The notes under the pieces were generated by a model. That model did no database searches. It saw only the letters and a program-made list of their open reading frames with translations, and had not been told where the DNA came from. From positions 57,965,357-58,029,356 of the forward strand of contig CM017557.1 in the NCBI GenBank assembly GCA_007844125.1: a stretch of 64,000 nt of DNA, in the 5' to 3' direction. Made by a program: the position numbers and the translations under genes. Below are positions 25,901 through 39,000 of the stretch, piece by piece (the stretch's first letter is position 1; the number at the start of each line of letters is the position of its first letter). Origin of the DNA: Sinonovacula constricta (Eukaryota > Mollusca > Bivalvia > Cardiida > Solecurtidae).

Positions 25901-26604
25901 TATTATACCATCTAAATTAAGAAAGTCTAAACGCAATTTATTATCTTATATATATTAAAATGCCACATTTCCTTTGTTTAAATGGAGCTTTTTATTGGAT
26001 TATTGGTTTATACATTTATTCGAGAATAATTATATATGCGGAAGTTCTCAATGTGTTAAGTCTAATTTAAATAATAACATGTGTAACAATATAAGAAACT
26101 TTATCAATCGATGTAAGACTACTGTAATAATCAATGTTTTCGAGTAAAAAGATCAATCTTTAAAAGCATTTTATAAACCTTTTATAATAAAATGTTTCAA
26201 TACTTTATCAACATTTATTGAAATGCATTTCATTGTATTGTCTTTCCTGGTCTACAAGAGTTAAATTAAAAAAACAACAACATTTAAACAATATGCAATG
26301 CAATCGGCTAAACAAAAACTGAAACAAATTAGAAATACTTTTGCAAATACATGTACTCCACAGCATAATACACTAAGTTTGTGGTTTAACATAATGATCA
26401 CTGTATACAGAAGTAGTTAAATAAATAAAAAAAAACATCGACAAGATGATCAAAGATTATAGTTTTCTGATTTTCGCGAACTTCACCTTTCTTTGAGATA
26501 GTTGATAAAAAGATTTAACTAAAAAGACAATATTATGACTATTTATGACTTATAATTTGTCATCTATTTTAGAACAATTTAATATATATAAGTTTTATGC
26601 CTTA
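22911..26604. other. Convergent intergenic spacer
   Basis: 3.7 kb of strongly A+T-rich DNA between the 3' ends of genes 1 and 2. No coding region supported. It contains an R1 copy at 25225-25330. The small open frames here have no domains. Confidence 0.6.
25225..25330 (+). repeat. Dispersed repeat R1 copy
   Basis: 'acgacaaagacctatgagca' followed by 'tttgaaaaagcacaggacaa' and 'gccaaatgtaaaagta', in the same order as in 11385-11570. Confidence 0.65.
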
Positions 26605-26610
26605 TTTATT
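26605..26610 (-). terminator. Candidate polyadenylation signal of gene 2
   Basis: AATAAA on the minus strand, about 310 bases after the gene 2 stop codon and the first such hexamer downstream. Confidence 0.4.
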
Positions 26611-26917
26611 CCGGTTAAGCTGACCGAATTGTCACATTTACAAACGTTTCAATGTATTAACGATTGGCAATTTTATAATATTTTATATTGTGTGTCTCTA
26701 TTTTAATCTCTATCAACCTTTGTCGTATGCAATTAATTAAAGTTCTATGGTTCATTTTTGTCACTGTAAGCTTTCAGATTTTGTGTGATTTTTTTCCAAA
26801 CCGTATGTACTTTTGTTTTTACTGCGATGACTCTTTTACTATTGTTGTAATGTTTCTGTTGTATGTTTGTTGTATGTGGTTGTGTCCACCTCGATCACTG
26901 ACAGGTCATTTCTGGAA

Positions 26918-27090
26918 TCACTTTTTTGAAATAATATTTAAGTCCGCTGTGTCGTTCGTAGACTGACGTCGTGGTAAGACCTTATTGACGCAATGTTTCT
27001 TAAGTAGCAATGCCGTGACTACCACAGCCACAGCAATAGTAACTATGCCCCCAACAACGCCACCTACGACGACGCCAACATTCATCTGCG
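26918..27090 (-). CDS. Gene 2 last exon: Gly-rich transmembrane helix and tail
   Basis: Encodes 'NVGVVVGGVVGGIVTIAVAV' followed by 'VVTALLLKKHC', a single helix with repeated GG/GxxxG spacing that favours helix packing. The tail continues 'VNKVLPRRQSTNDTADLN' and ends 'IISKK' before TGA. The C-terminal KK at -1/-2 is not the classical KKxx retrieval signal. No known signalling motif. Confidence 0.88.
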
Positions 27091-30000
27091 CTGAAAATGC
27101 TGAACAAATAAGCAAAAGTATATTCGTACCAAATGTTAGAGTTTTTACATCTTAGAATTAAAATGGCGTGAAAAAATAAGGGGACAACTTTTTAAAACAC
27201 GACACGTTTTACATTTTTGTGGAATAAATGATTCATAAGTGAGGTACATGCTAGTACAGGCACGATTAAACATGACGTCTGGTATTGTAACATGTCAATG
27301 CATCATGTAAGTGAGCGGAAAACTTTGGCACCATTGTTTTCTAAATTGCAGGAGATACAGTGGTTATATAAGAGCGATAATTTGTGGCAATTCAATTTTC
27401 ACATCTTTCTTAGAAATCAGTTATATGTATTAATGTAGAACGAACAATCTGACAGTCCGTGCTCATTGTTAACGTCAGTATAGCTTTTAACATCTTGATA
27501 CAATACTTAGGTATTTACATATATTATTGGAAATGTTGGAACGTTACATGATTTTATGACATTGTGAAATACAAATTATGCCTCTAAAATTATTGAACCA
27601 TAGCCTGGTCTTAATTTTCTAAAATATTTAATCTTCTAAACGTTACTCTTTATTGTTAGTTTTTTTTTCTATTGGTTACAAACTAAGAAGATGTTTTTTC
27701 CTGTAGTGAGTAAAATGTCATGATATTGTAACTAGTTTTGTAAAATATATTTACAAAAACATATATTCACAATAATGGTGTTACATTTTTTCCCTTGGAA
27801 ATACTTCATACACTTATTTGTAATGATGACAGCACAATAATTCGTTTTGTTTGTGTCTCTTTTTTGTCAGTCCACTTTTTATTCAGCATTTAACATATCC
27901 TACACCTGTGCTAACTTTGATTCAATCACAAAAACTAAATTAGTATAATGTCTGACAGATCCAACAAGTGACATGTTTTACTAACTTTAATATCAAGTTT
28001 GATATTTACCTGAAGCTAGTGGTTTGGGGCTGATACAGAAAACATCTGACGCCATGCTGACACAAGAATAAAGATAAATAAATTAATATTATAAAAGGAA
28101 TACAATCAAAATAGGTCATTGCTAAGTATTAAAAGTGAACACAAGACTGACTGTTAATTATTTTTTGTAGAAGTATGTAAGAATGCCAATATAAGCAGAA
28201 AGATTTATCAAGGTACTCATAGAAACTGCCATTAAAGTGATGCATGCCGTCATATTGAAACATGGATAAAGTTAGATTTATATGTATAATTGTACTAGTT
28301 TGTTAATAGATACGGTAAATTAAGAGCGCTTATAAAACAGCCTGTACACGTACAAGTATTAGCGCTCTTAATTCACCGCATCTATAATACATTATCTGAC
28401 GCCAGGTATTATTTTATAAGAAATTATATATCAAAATAAGCTAGTACTGGTTATATCTGACATTATTCTGAAACATCAATGGGGTAGGAAGATATAATTA
28501 TAGACATATTTTAAGTCTGTGTGTACCTTCTGTCAATAAGTCACAGTTTTAAATTATTTTGATCAAGGAGGTCGTAAGTCTGAGTGATTGAACATTTGGA
28601 TCGGCATGCATTGATATACATATGGCGTAAATAAACGCAAACGCAAGGCTTAAAATCAATTTAGATTGTAAACTCTTCACGGAAATTGACACAACATTTA
28701 CACACGCCCACTACCAATTATGCGAAAAATAGCTTCATGGGCGTCATATTTAAACTGTTAATGATGAATGTGAAACATAAACATCAACAAAACATAAACT
28801 TCTTCACTGACTTATCATCCTTATCATCCATTAAGTGGACGCAAATGCAACTTTTTGTTTAGAAACAATATTATATTTATTAACAAAGGCATTTTCGACT
28901 AAGGCGGGAAGAAGTGACAAACTATTCGAATGTAGAAAATTTGTCCTAGAAAAGCGGCGACAACTCGTTAATACTGTTATAGCAAAAGCGTTTAATATGG
29001 GTTTAAAAATTGATAATAGTTACAATGAAAAATATGTTAATTAAACAAGGCATTAATAAATCAATTTAGAAAACGCAAAACAATCATAGTTGAAAAACTT
29101 GTTTTCTATTTGAATATAAACAATAATTTTGCCTTTTTTAGTGAATATATAATAATGAAGTCACATTAAAGATAAAAAGTGATGTAGCCATGAGCATAGA
29201 TATTAAACTAGTAGTCATACTATTTGATGACATATCTACACAAGTAAGACAAAAGGAAATTTAAAACTGCACTAGCAGTAGGTCACTTTTACTTTTCATA
29301 AAAAATAATGTACCCATTCGAATTGTTGGCCACAAGACACAGTGCCTGTTCAGGGTCGAGTTTGTCTGCTGTGACCAGAAGGTCAGCACGGTACACCTCT
29401 ACGAAGTTGTGACATGCTAGAGTTGGATGCCCGAAAGCAAACACACTCTCATTCTGACCCCTAGATACTCCCAGACTGGTTATTTCAAGGCTAGAAATGC
29501 AAGGAAAATACAGACTTCTAAAATAAAAAAATACAAATAGACGAATTAACATTCTTGTCAATACGCGTTTGAAACAAATCATTATTACTATGAAGGTAGC
29601 TATCATTTTCTTGTTGTAGTTTTGAAGTTTAATAGTTAAATTGTAAGCCAATGTTGTCATTTTTGCAAATCCAAAATAAAAAATACACATGTATATATAT
29701 ATAGCAAAACAATCTTGTGTTAGTAGTTGTGACATGATAGAAAGCATATGTTACTTACTAAACAATTAATAATCATCAACAATTAGTTTACAAACAAATT
29801 TCATATGAATTAAATTAAAATATGTTTCGTAACTTACATAATCTGATACAAAACACGTCTGTATAAGTATATGCAGGAAAGCTTCATTTTGCCGGTTGTT
29901 TTTTATGGTTTATTTGAAGCAGTGTGTACGTAGCTGGTCTGCTTTTAGTATTTGCACAAAACAATTACATCAATTAATAACACAATCGATAATGGTAAAG

Positions 30001-33000
30001 TAAATGTTTTTGTTATGTTCAGATAATGAAATGTTTCAAACTATTTTAGTCTCTGAACACTCTACATATTCACATTTCCAAAATGCGCATGCGCGAATAT
30101 ACTATATATGTGTATATGCCAGTCCAACAGAACACTGTTTAGCCGAAAGCTAACGCATTATATGTACAATATATAGTGTGGGTCTTGTGTCTCTATGCAT
30201 CACGTAAACATGCTAAAATGTATCCAGGCTGCTTTAAGTTTAGTTTATTTTACGTCGACGTCTTATTGACCACTAGCTGTAGCCTACTTACATGGGCGAC
30301 TGGACGTACAAAGGTACTGCACACGTACTACTAGCACAGCCAAGACTCTCTGTGTATGCAGGAAGGTCTACAAATATGGCATTTTTCTGGAAATTTAAGC
30401 CGTGCATAGAACTTAATGGTATGGTGTGGTGTTAAGGTAATAAAAGGCGCAACGCACTTTTAAATCGTTATTTCAAGTGTCATGCATTAGTTTTGATCGA
30501 AATACCTTTTCTACCCCCCCCCCCCCCCCCAAATAAACTACCCGAAAGGCAGGTATTTGGTGTCGTACTATATATGTTAATAATGGAACATAACACCCCA
30601 ATATTCATCACAAGGATGTATTTCCAATCTGAACCACTTTACTTAGATAACTATTTTTAAACTAAAGAAACCCCATGACCACTTTGTGGTAAAATGACGT
30701 TATATCATCACACGGGTACTTCGCTCTGACATCGATGATTTGAAAGATTAAACATTTAGAGTAATTTTCAACAAGTTGTATTGCCTAACAATTATTCGTC
30801 TCTGCAAAATCGTCTTGACATGGACTAAAGAATGAGTTCCTGAAGAAGTTATGCGCAAATACCTAACACAGGGATCAGATATTGTTACATGTATTAGATA
30901 TAGGCAAACTTTTGGATACCACCTTTAACTGATTGCTTTCTGATTCGCGTTTATACCGAATTCAGTACTTGTGGAGAGGTATATTTGTATTGTTTAAATC
31001 CAATAAAATGCAGCTTAGGCCACCTGTAAACGACATATTACTTCTAAGATTTCCACATTTAAAGGCTGGGACTAACATCCTCAAGGCGAAGGGATGTGTG
31101 TTCGAAACTATAAGTACGCGGCAATGGGTTTCATAAATGTGGTAAAGTTAGAAATGAGTAGAAAATACTTGACAAGTTGGCTGATCAAATAAGTTAATAC
31201 AAGTGATAATGCAATAATATAATGCGTACATTTCAAAGACAGTAAAGTTTTAGTCGCTTCTAAAAGGAAAAATATAGGTTAAGTGAGATTTTTTATTACA
31301 TTTGCAAGTAATGTTGGTAAGCAACTACAACACGGTACAATCGATTTATTGAGATAGTCAGTAAGTGTACAAATAAATGGAACATAACATCCCCTTAGCA
31401 ACAATAACAAGACCAATAACAATAAAGTATATTCGTATATATAAAGTATTTTTAGTCATATGTACATGTAACAATGGATTGAAAGTGTAGACCAAAAAGC
31501 TACCGTGAAAAAGAAATAACTTTACCAGAAGTGTTTTCGCAACATCTGAAAAACAAATCGGTAGATATGTTAACATTGTATTTTAACATTGTAAAAACAA
31601 CAAGATCAACAAATTCCTCAAAGGTGAATTCCAGCAACGTTCTTAATCGATAACTGTAAATTGATAGCACTATTTGCAAGGGCTTATCTTAATGTAGGCA
31701 GTTCATTGAACGATAATATACAATTTCTCTTAGCCACAACACACAATTAAGTTCAAACTATTGATTAAGATGATTAATAAAAATAAGACATATACTTGAT
31801 GCCAAAATTATAAAACAAAACCCTGTAGCTAGTTTAAATATAAAACTTAAATTTTCTATTTACATGTAATAATAACATGTTTTACAAATACTTTTACAAA
31901 ATTATTGTGTTTATAAACTGATTATCAGTTGTTAATTTGTTACGAACTTATTCAGAAAACTTCTTGCCTTTACATTTTGATGCGTCTTGTTAGTATAGGT
32001 ATCGAGTGGGTATACGAGACAAACATTTTTCCCTGTCTTGCTATTTCCATTAACGAGGAGAAAATATGTTGTGTACCATGGCAAATGCTGCGTTATGTTT
32101 TGTAAAACCTGACGCCTGGTGCATTTGTAAACTTCTTTCCCGATTAATCACTATGCCATCTGTTACATTTAACGGAGAAAAATTGTAAAAGACCTACTTG
32201 GGCCGTTCTTTCAATACAACTGGTAAAGGTATTAAGTTAACGTCAAAAGTATATTTATAAATGGCGAAAACATAACATCTTTTGTGGATGACCCAGTTCT
32301 AGCTCCTTAAACTAAACGTCATCACTTCGAACCTAGCATTCTGCCAGTACATATATTATAGTGTTGGATAGATTTTATTTTTAAAGAAAAAGGCTTTTTG
32401 TGAAAAAAAATGTTATAAATGACGACACGTTGAAGTGCCTTAAGGAAGACAGCTTTAAATAATACTAGATATAAGTATTTATATGTTAATTTGTTAAAAT
32501 ATTTATCTGTTAGAATGATATTTTCAATACTTACAATCAGTCTCATTGACACATGAGTACGGTGGAGATACTGATGCCGTTAGATTTGAGATGCATACTT
32601 GCCACGGTGAACATGTGATGCCATCACAGGGAGTTTTAACTAAAAACACGCAAATACTTAAAAATATTGCACAAACAGTTGTTGTTGTAGACAACATGCA
32701 TGGTTAAGAGAAGACAATGAAAAACAACACCGACAAAACATTTTTACTGACTATACTCTCAAATATGTGCATTTATAAAGAAAAAAATGAAAAATATTTA
32801 CCTTTAGTAGACAAGTCGTCTACCACCTCAATATAAAAACATCTTTCCTCTCCGATATTTCTGCAACAGATTTACGACCGGAAGATTTAGATTTCGAATC
32901 TAACAAACTAATAACTTAATTCAAAACAAAATGATGAAAGCTTTTTTAAAAGTCGCTTTCTGCCTAAACATAAATAAAAATATACTGGTTGTGAAACTAA

Positions 33001-36000
33001 ATTATGCAGTATGTTATAAAACTCCATTATACATGTATAAGGTTTTGCCAGTGTCTACATAGGCATAAACTGTAAACATTACTTATTTTTATACACAATG
33101 GCCAAAAGGTATTTGAAATAATACACAGGTAAGTAGAAAGTTTCTTATTTAATTATTTATTTTGTATATACATCTTTCACATATAGCAAATAAGTTAAAA
33201 TAAGAACACGAAAGCAGGTTTTCCATTATATGACTCGTATTAGTCTCTATATATACTATATCACTATATCCGTTTCATCACTTTTACAGATAATCTGTTT
33301 TTTGCAATATAGTTAGATACTATACGAGAAATTTTAACCACTACTTACAAAAGACAACATGATTATTTACATGAGGTTCTATTAATTCTTGGTTTTAAGT
33401 AATTCATAGATAAATAACATAAATATGTCTATCGACAATATTGATTACATCATTTATCATGTACGACGTCATTTGCAGAGCAGACATCGTAATAACTTTC
33501 TTGTCGACAACCTTAGTACTAGAAATATAGTTGATGCGAAGCATTAAAAGGCGACGCAAAAACTGGAACAGTGCAATAGGTTTCAGCAATATGGGAGCAA
33601 GTAACAAAGACATATTTGAAAAGTTATGGTTTTATTATGGGATCATGGAATGGTTTAAAACAATATAAAACGCTAAACCCGATACCATTTAATAGGTTTT
33701 CCAAGATGTTATATAGAAGAAGAAAAATGTTGCCAACTTTATTACAATTAATTATAACATAAAAGTGTACAAGCAGACAATGCGCATGTGCAAAACTTTT
33801 ATTTTTAAAGTTGTTTTGTATGGCATCATTTTTGTATCTGGATTATGTATAAACGTTTATTGTTTTTAAACTCAATCTACTTCACACATTTAAAGTGAAA
33901 TTGATGAAGACAAACTGAGAGAAACAGTAAAAGCAGAACGAACAGCTATGTCCTTAATCCCAGTGGAACAAATGTTGAAACAAAACAATGTTATTGCTTT
34001 AGTATGTGCTACTCAGGTGTATAATTACACACTGACCAAACATTAGGATACAACTTAACAAAAGTTGCAGTCAAACACACTGACCCAACATTAGGATACA
34101 ACTTAACAAAAGTTGCAGTCAAACACACTGACCAAACATTAGGATACAACTTAACAAAAGTTGCAGTCTTACACACTGACCAAACATTAGGATACAACTT
34201 AACAAAAGTTGCAGTCAAATGAAAGTTAGTATGTTATTCAATTTAGGACCGAAATGCTGCAAAATATCAAATAACTTATTCTGAAAAGCAATATTTTAAT
34301 AAAACTCAAGATGGATATTGTTATCAAGTAAATCTGAGTGTACGGAAGCAATAGTTAGTCTGAACATATTCTTTGCAAAATATTCGTGTAATAAACGTAT
34401 TGGACAAAAACAATGTCAGGTTTGAACCCCGAACTCTCCGATTCAGAGTTCATTACTTTAACCTCTTGACCAAGAACACTTCAATCAGGATACAAATGCT
34501 TTATTGGTGTGTTTCATTGTATCTTATGCAAGTGAAGTGATCATCTGAATCTCTTTTAAGATCCTTCGGAAATCTTGTAAAAGTGCTAGGGTTTGTATTT
34601 GAAATTCTCCGATCCATTGCCCTAAAGCAAAATCTCTTGACCACAAACACTTCAGGGATGCTATAAGACTATTCCTGCATGCTGGCAGCACTGGATATGT
34701 TATTTTCAGATTTACGCGGACATTACAGAAAACGTTTATGTATATAGCAAGTATCTTTAAATGATGCAAAAACACTGCATATAAAGTTGAACTTTACTTT
34801 GCATACTCAATGGAAAGTTCAGAACAATCTTTTGAACGTTTCGTTGATAAGAAGTAATCTCAATTTGTTAACATTCAGGCCAAACATCAAATGAAGTACC
34901 TACGAGTATTCCTATCTATAACAGAAAGAAAGAAAAATCTCACGTTTTCTGACATAAATACAAACCTTGGAAGCCCCAATTGATAGCAGAGCTTAATGAT
35001 TTCAACAACTGTAGCTGTGAGCAAGATATCATTATAACATTTAGTCTCCGTCGTTAAAGTCCGTAGTAGTTGTCCGGCGTGTGCTACCGGAGACGTGTCT
35101 TTAACTCCAGGACTGAAAACAATCAGTACAAATTATCAGTACAAATCAAAAAAAAATATTATTCTTTTTGCTGTCTAACCTCACATAGATTAATGCAAGG
35201 AGAAATATCAAATCACCCTCACACTGGTAGAAATTATTCTTTGCATCACATACCCATTTAAACCAGAAACACACCATTTAACCAAGGACATATAATGTGT
35301 ACAAAGGTACGTTTTTTCCCACTGATAACGTAGCAATCTTAATACCTTGGAAGTAAATGCCTTATCATTACCTGCTATCACCGACACGCCGAAATTAGGC
35401 ACCAATTAAAAAGTTTTAACTGCAGCTAGCTTGATAGAAGCTTGACATCGAGAAGCTATAAGACATCATTTGTGTACTAAACATACCAAGATTCCGTTTG
35501 TATGGATGAGTAAATAAGCATATTATTAGAAAGACAATTATAGACCCTTTAAATATCTTTTTACATAATAAGCTCAACAAGTATGGACAAAACGTGAGTT
35601 TTATGACTTACAAAAAGTAAATGCACTACAGACCATTTATGTTGACGATATTTAAACAGTGTGATTTTTTATTATTGTCTGAAAATGTGTAAGCTTTTGA
35701 TGTTTCGATCTGTACTTTTAAGCGTTTTTAACTAACCGATCAATAATTAAAGCTGATTAAAACTTAGGTGAATATATATCACAATGACAGGATATCATAC
35801 GTTTAAAAAAACCCTCTTCAAAGCCGCAAATTATTGAAAATTGTTAAATATCTCTCAATAAAATGTACTTTTAATATTGAAATATTTTACAGATTTTCTG
35901 TCATGTTAACTGAATGAAGAATGAAAAACAACAACAACACTAAAAAAATTTGTAGTGAATACTGGTGGTTATGTATACGTTACATGGCATTGACATGATA

Positions 36001-39000
36001 TTCGGTACTTTTTTGATATTATACTTTATACAGAATTGGTATGCTACAAATTAAAATTATAAAAATGCACAAAAATATTATACATAACCCGTTGCTGCTT
36101 TTCGAGGTCACAAGGTCAATAGCTATTTGGCATTACTGTTAGAACAGCTGACAAGCAAACAAGTTACACTGGATGTTTTAATTTGACAATTTAATTTTAC
36201 ACAAACGAAAATAACAATAGAAACCAGATCAGAAGCAGCACAAATAGCATACGCGCCTGTTAAATCTAAAAGGGGGAAACATTTGGTCATTTAAAGCGAT
36301 ACAATAAAAAAGTACTATTCTGTAGGATCACAATACCCCTAAGCCGCAAAAGAGAAGAATGTTAAATGTATGGACAATACAAGTGATATATTACTTACAA
36401 TACCATTATTTGAGAAATAATAATATAAAGGTATGTATAATTTACTTTAATTTTTATAGCTAGTCCCATGTACAATATTATCAGTACTTGTCAATAAATT
36501 TTCTGATTTATATATAACATGTTTTTAAAAATCAAATGGTCATTCTACTTTAGTTTTCATTGAAATATATAACGATATTTAGCTATAGATATGACAAACG
36601 GAATTACTTTAGATTGCGACATGCAGTGGTATTTAATGTAATTATAGCGGGGAGCAATGCCAGAAGGTACATACCATTCTTGTTCGCTGTCAAACTTCTC
36701 ACCACGTGCATAATGAAGTGTGAAATGACATTCCTTACTTTTCTCACAATACAGAGTAGCGCCATTCAGATAAGTTGGTTCTATAAAGTATGGGCGTTTC
36801 TGTAAATAAATTTACATTGATCGCTTAACTTTTATATACAATTATAACTACAAATTGTAAAATATCGATACACTAAACATTCCTTAGTCTTAAAAACACC
36901 GCTGGATTTGCTTCTTTGTTCAGGGTAAGATCATAAGACTTACTCAAAAACTGCTTGGTCTCTTGAAATGCTGTTTATTGGTGCCCTACATCCGAGTGAT
37001 ACGTAAAGCAAGACACCCCCCCACACACTTGTCAATAGCAATTTATTTTATCAGAGTCGCGGTGTACAGTTAAGTATTTTTAAACTAAGAAAACCACATG
37101 GACACTTACTTTTAAGATCACGATACATGATTTAGCTGAAATTCACATTGTGTCAAAAAGAATTGACCGTTGAAGTGATATTTTCACAATCTGTTCTGGT
37201 GACAGTTGAGCTGTTTTAAACTTCATTAACATTAACTAGATCTAAAGTATAAGTTTAAGCAGCAATTATGCACGAATTGACAAGAACATAGGTAACATAA
37301 TGTTATCAGTATTAGATATAGGCTAATTGCCGGATAACACTTTTAGAGAAAGCAGATGGTAATAATCAAACTTACCAAATTTTCATCTGTAGGGTCTGAA
37401 AAAAAGATTTAAAACATATTTTTGTTCAATCATCACAGGCAGAGTTAAGTTGCAAGGCCATGTGATGCTTATTTACATTCATTCCTTACCGTGCTAAACA
37501 TGGTTTTATTGTTTGGTTTGGTCACGACAAAAAGCATCAACTGGGAAGATTGTGTATCAAATAAAGCCATAGAAAAGCGAGAGACAAATGGCCACCTTTA
37601 ACTTAAGATGTCCTTTTTATTTTTAACTTTATCTTTTTTTGATATGGCTTATTCATATCCCACTTATACATATATAATATAGATGATCAAGAGACTGTAA
37701 TTAAATATTTATCTGAATATTCCTCTTTCCTTCTTCATCAGTATTAAGACAGAAGAGCCACAAGAGGGCCCAAAACTCTATTATTGAAACTTACATAACA
37801 TAATAAATATCTTCATTGACTGTAATACAAGACACACTGATGGATATTGAATTTTCTCTTACCGTTTACGGTTAGCTCAATGCAAAACTCTGATAGTGTT
37901 GTGCTGTAAAAATAAAGGAAATGCTTCATAAACACACACTTTGATCTTAGAAGAAAACTTACAATAAAAAACACTTATGCTTGCTTGCTAATCACCTTTC
38001 TGTTACTTAATCACCACCGAAAGCGCTAATAGTTATCTTTACACGAGGTTGTTAGCATTTTACAAAACAACATTTAACAAACATATCTAGCTAGTAAGTA
38101 AGCTTGCAACACACACCCATTGTCGACAGCCTGGAGACAAATATGCTGGATTCCAGTCTGGGTTGGCATTAGTTCGGCAGAACCAGAGAAGTTCCGGGCT
38201 CTGTTTCCTTCCCGCACTGAGGTCATGGTGGCCTTAACAAAGTTGATACCACTCGACCGATATCCTGCCCTTATCTGGGGTCTACAAATGGAAGTATCGG
38301 TATGCCAAGTTATGACGATAGCCAAAACATGATGAAGATAGACGTAGGTAGATTTTAGAACACCAAAGTTCTTTTGCATAACAGTCAATGCATGATAGAA
38401 TTACCCCTTAATTTATTTAAGACACCAGGCAATACACGCAGGGAATACAAGTTTAAAATAAATGTGGGGCAACAGCCATTGAAAAAAAGATTTTTTTTTT
38501 AAGTTGAATAGTTGCAACATGATATGCATTAGGAAATATCGTTTGAGTTGATTTGGGGGCAATAAGTACTGCAACACAGAAAATTTTGGTAAGCTAAATT
38601 GTTGCAAGATTCAATGCATAAGGAAACATAGTTCAAATGAGTTGGGACCAACACAGGAAAAACATACAACACGCAGTACAATATAGAACTATTGTGTATG
38701 TGTGATATGAACTACAACTAATACAAGTAAATACGAGTTGCGTTTTGTTTAATTATTTTGGGAGAATTTTAGGTTTCACTAACGTTAATGGTATCAGAAA
38801 GTTTGATTACCCAATATCATTTTAATAGCATATTTAAATATACTGTGTAATAACTCGGACATTCGTCCAATTAAACTTCATAAACAAATATATCAGTTTC
38901 AATACAATGTTCTTAAATGATATTTTCCTTATTCACTTACGCTGTACAGCGTCCCTGATTAAGAAAAAGTTGTACTGGAACATGACACACTATATTCAGT

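Larger units (their letters stand above)
30368..32534 (-). other. Gene 2 intron with R2 copy and poly-C tract
   Basis: 2.2-kb intron. Contains a homopolymer of about 18 C at 30515-30532 and R2 copy 2 at about 30570-30950. A 20-base exon look-alike at 31526-31545 is rejected on phase. Confidence 0.55.

Noticed and set aside
28866..29040. Small plus-strand frame near 28.9 kb
   Set aside because: Opposite strand to gene 2, within its intron, with no domain and no expression signals.
31526..31545. 20-base microexon look-alike on the minus strand with good acceptor and donor
   Set aside because: Including it between visible exons 32 and 33 would break the phase (1 to 0 before an exon that needs 1).
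34009..34218. Minus-strand repetitive open frame over the 48-bp array
   Set aside because: A shadow of a tandem repeat whose unit is a multiple of three. Intronic and not conserved in the second R3 copy.
35208..35405. Minus-strand frame with 'YLCTHYMSLVKWC' considered as the second exon of module 6
   Set aside because: Cys spacing and following strand do not fit. The segment 36675-36799 has the proper C-x5-C, strand and phases.
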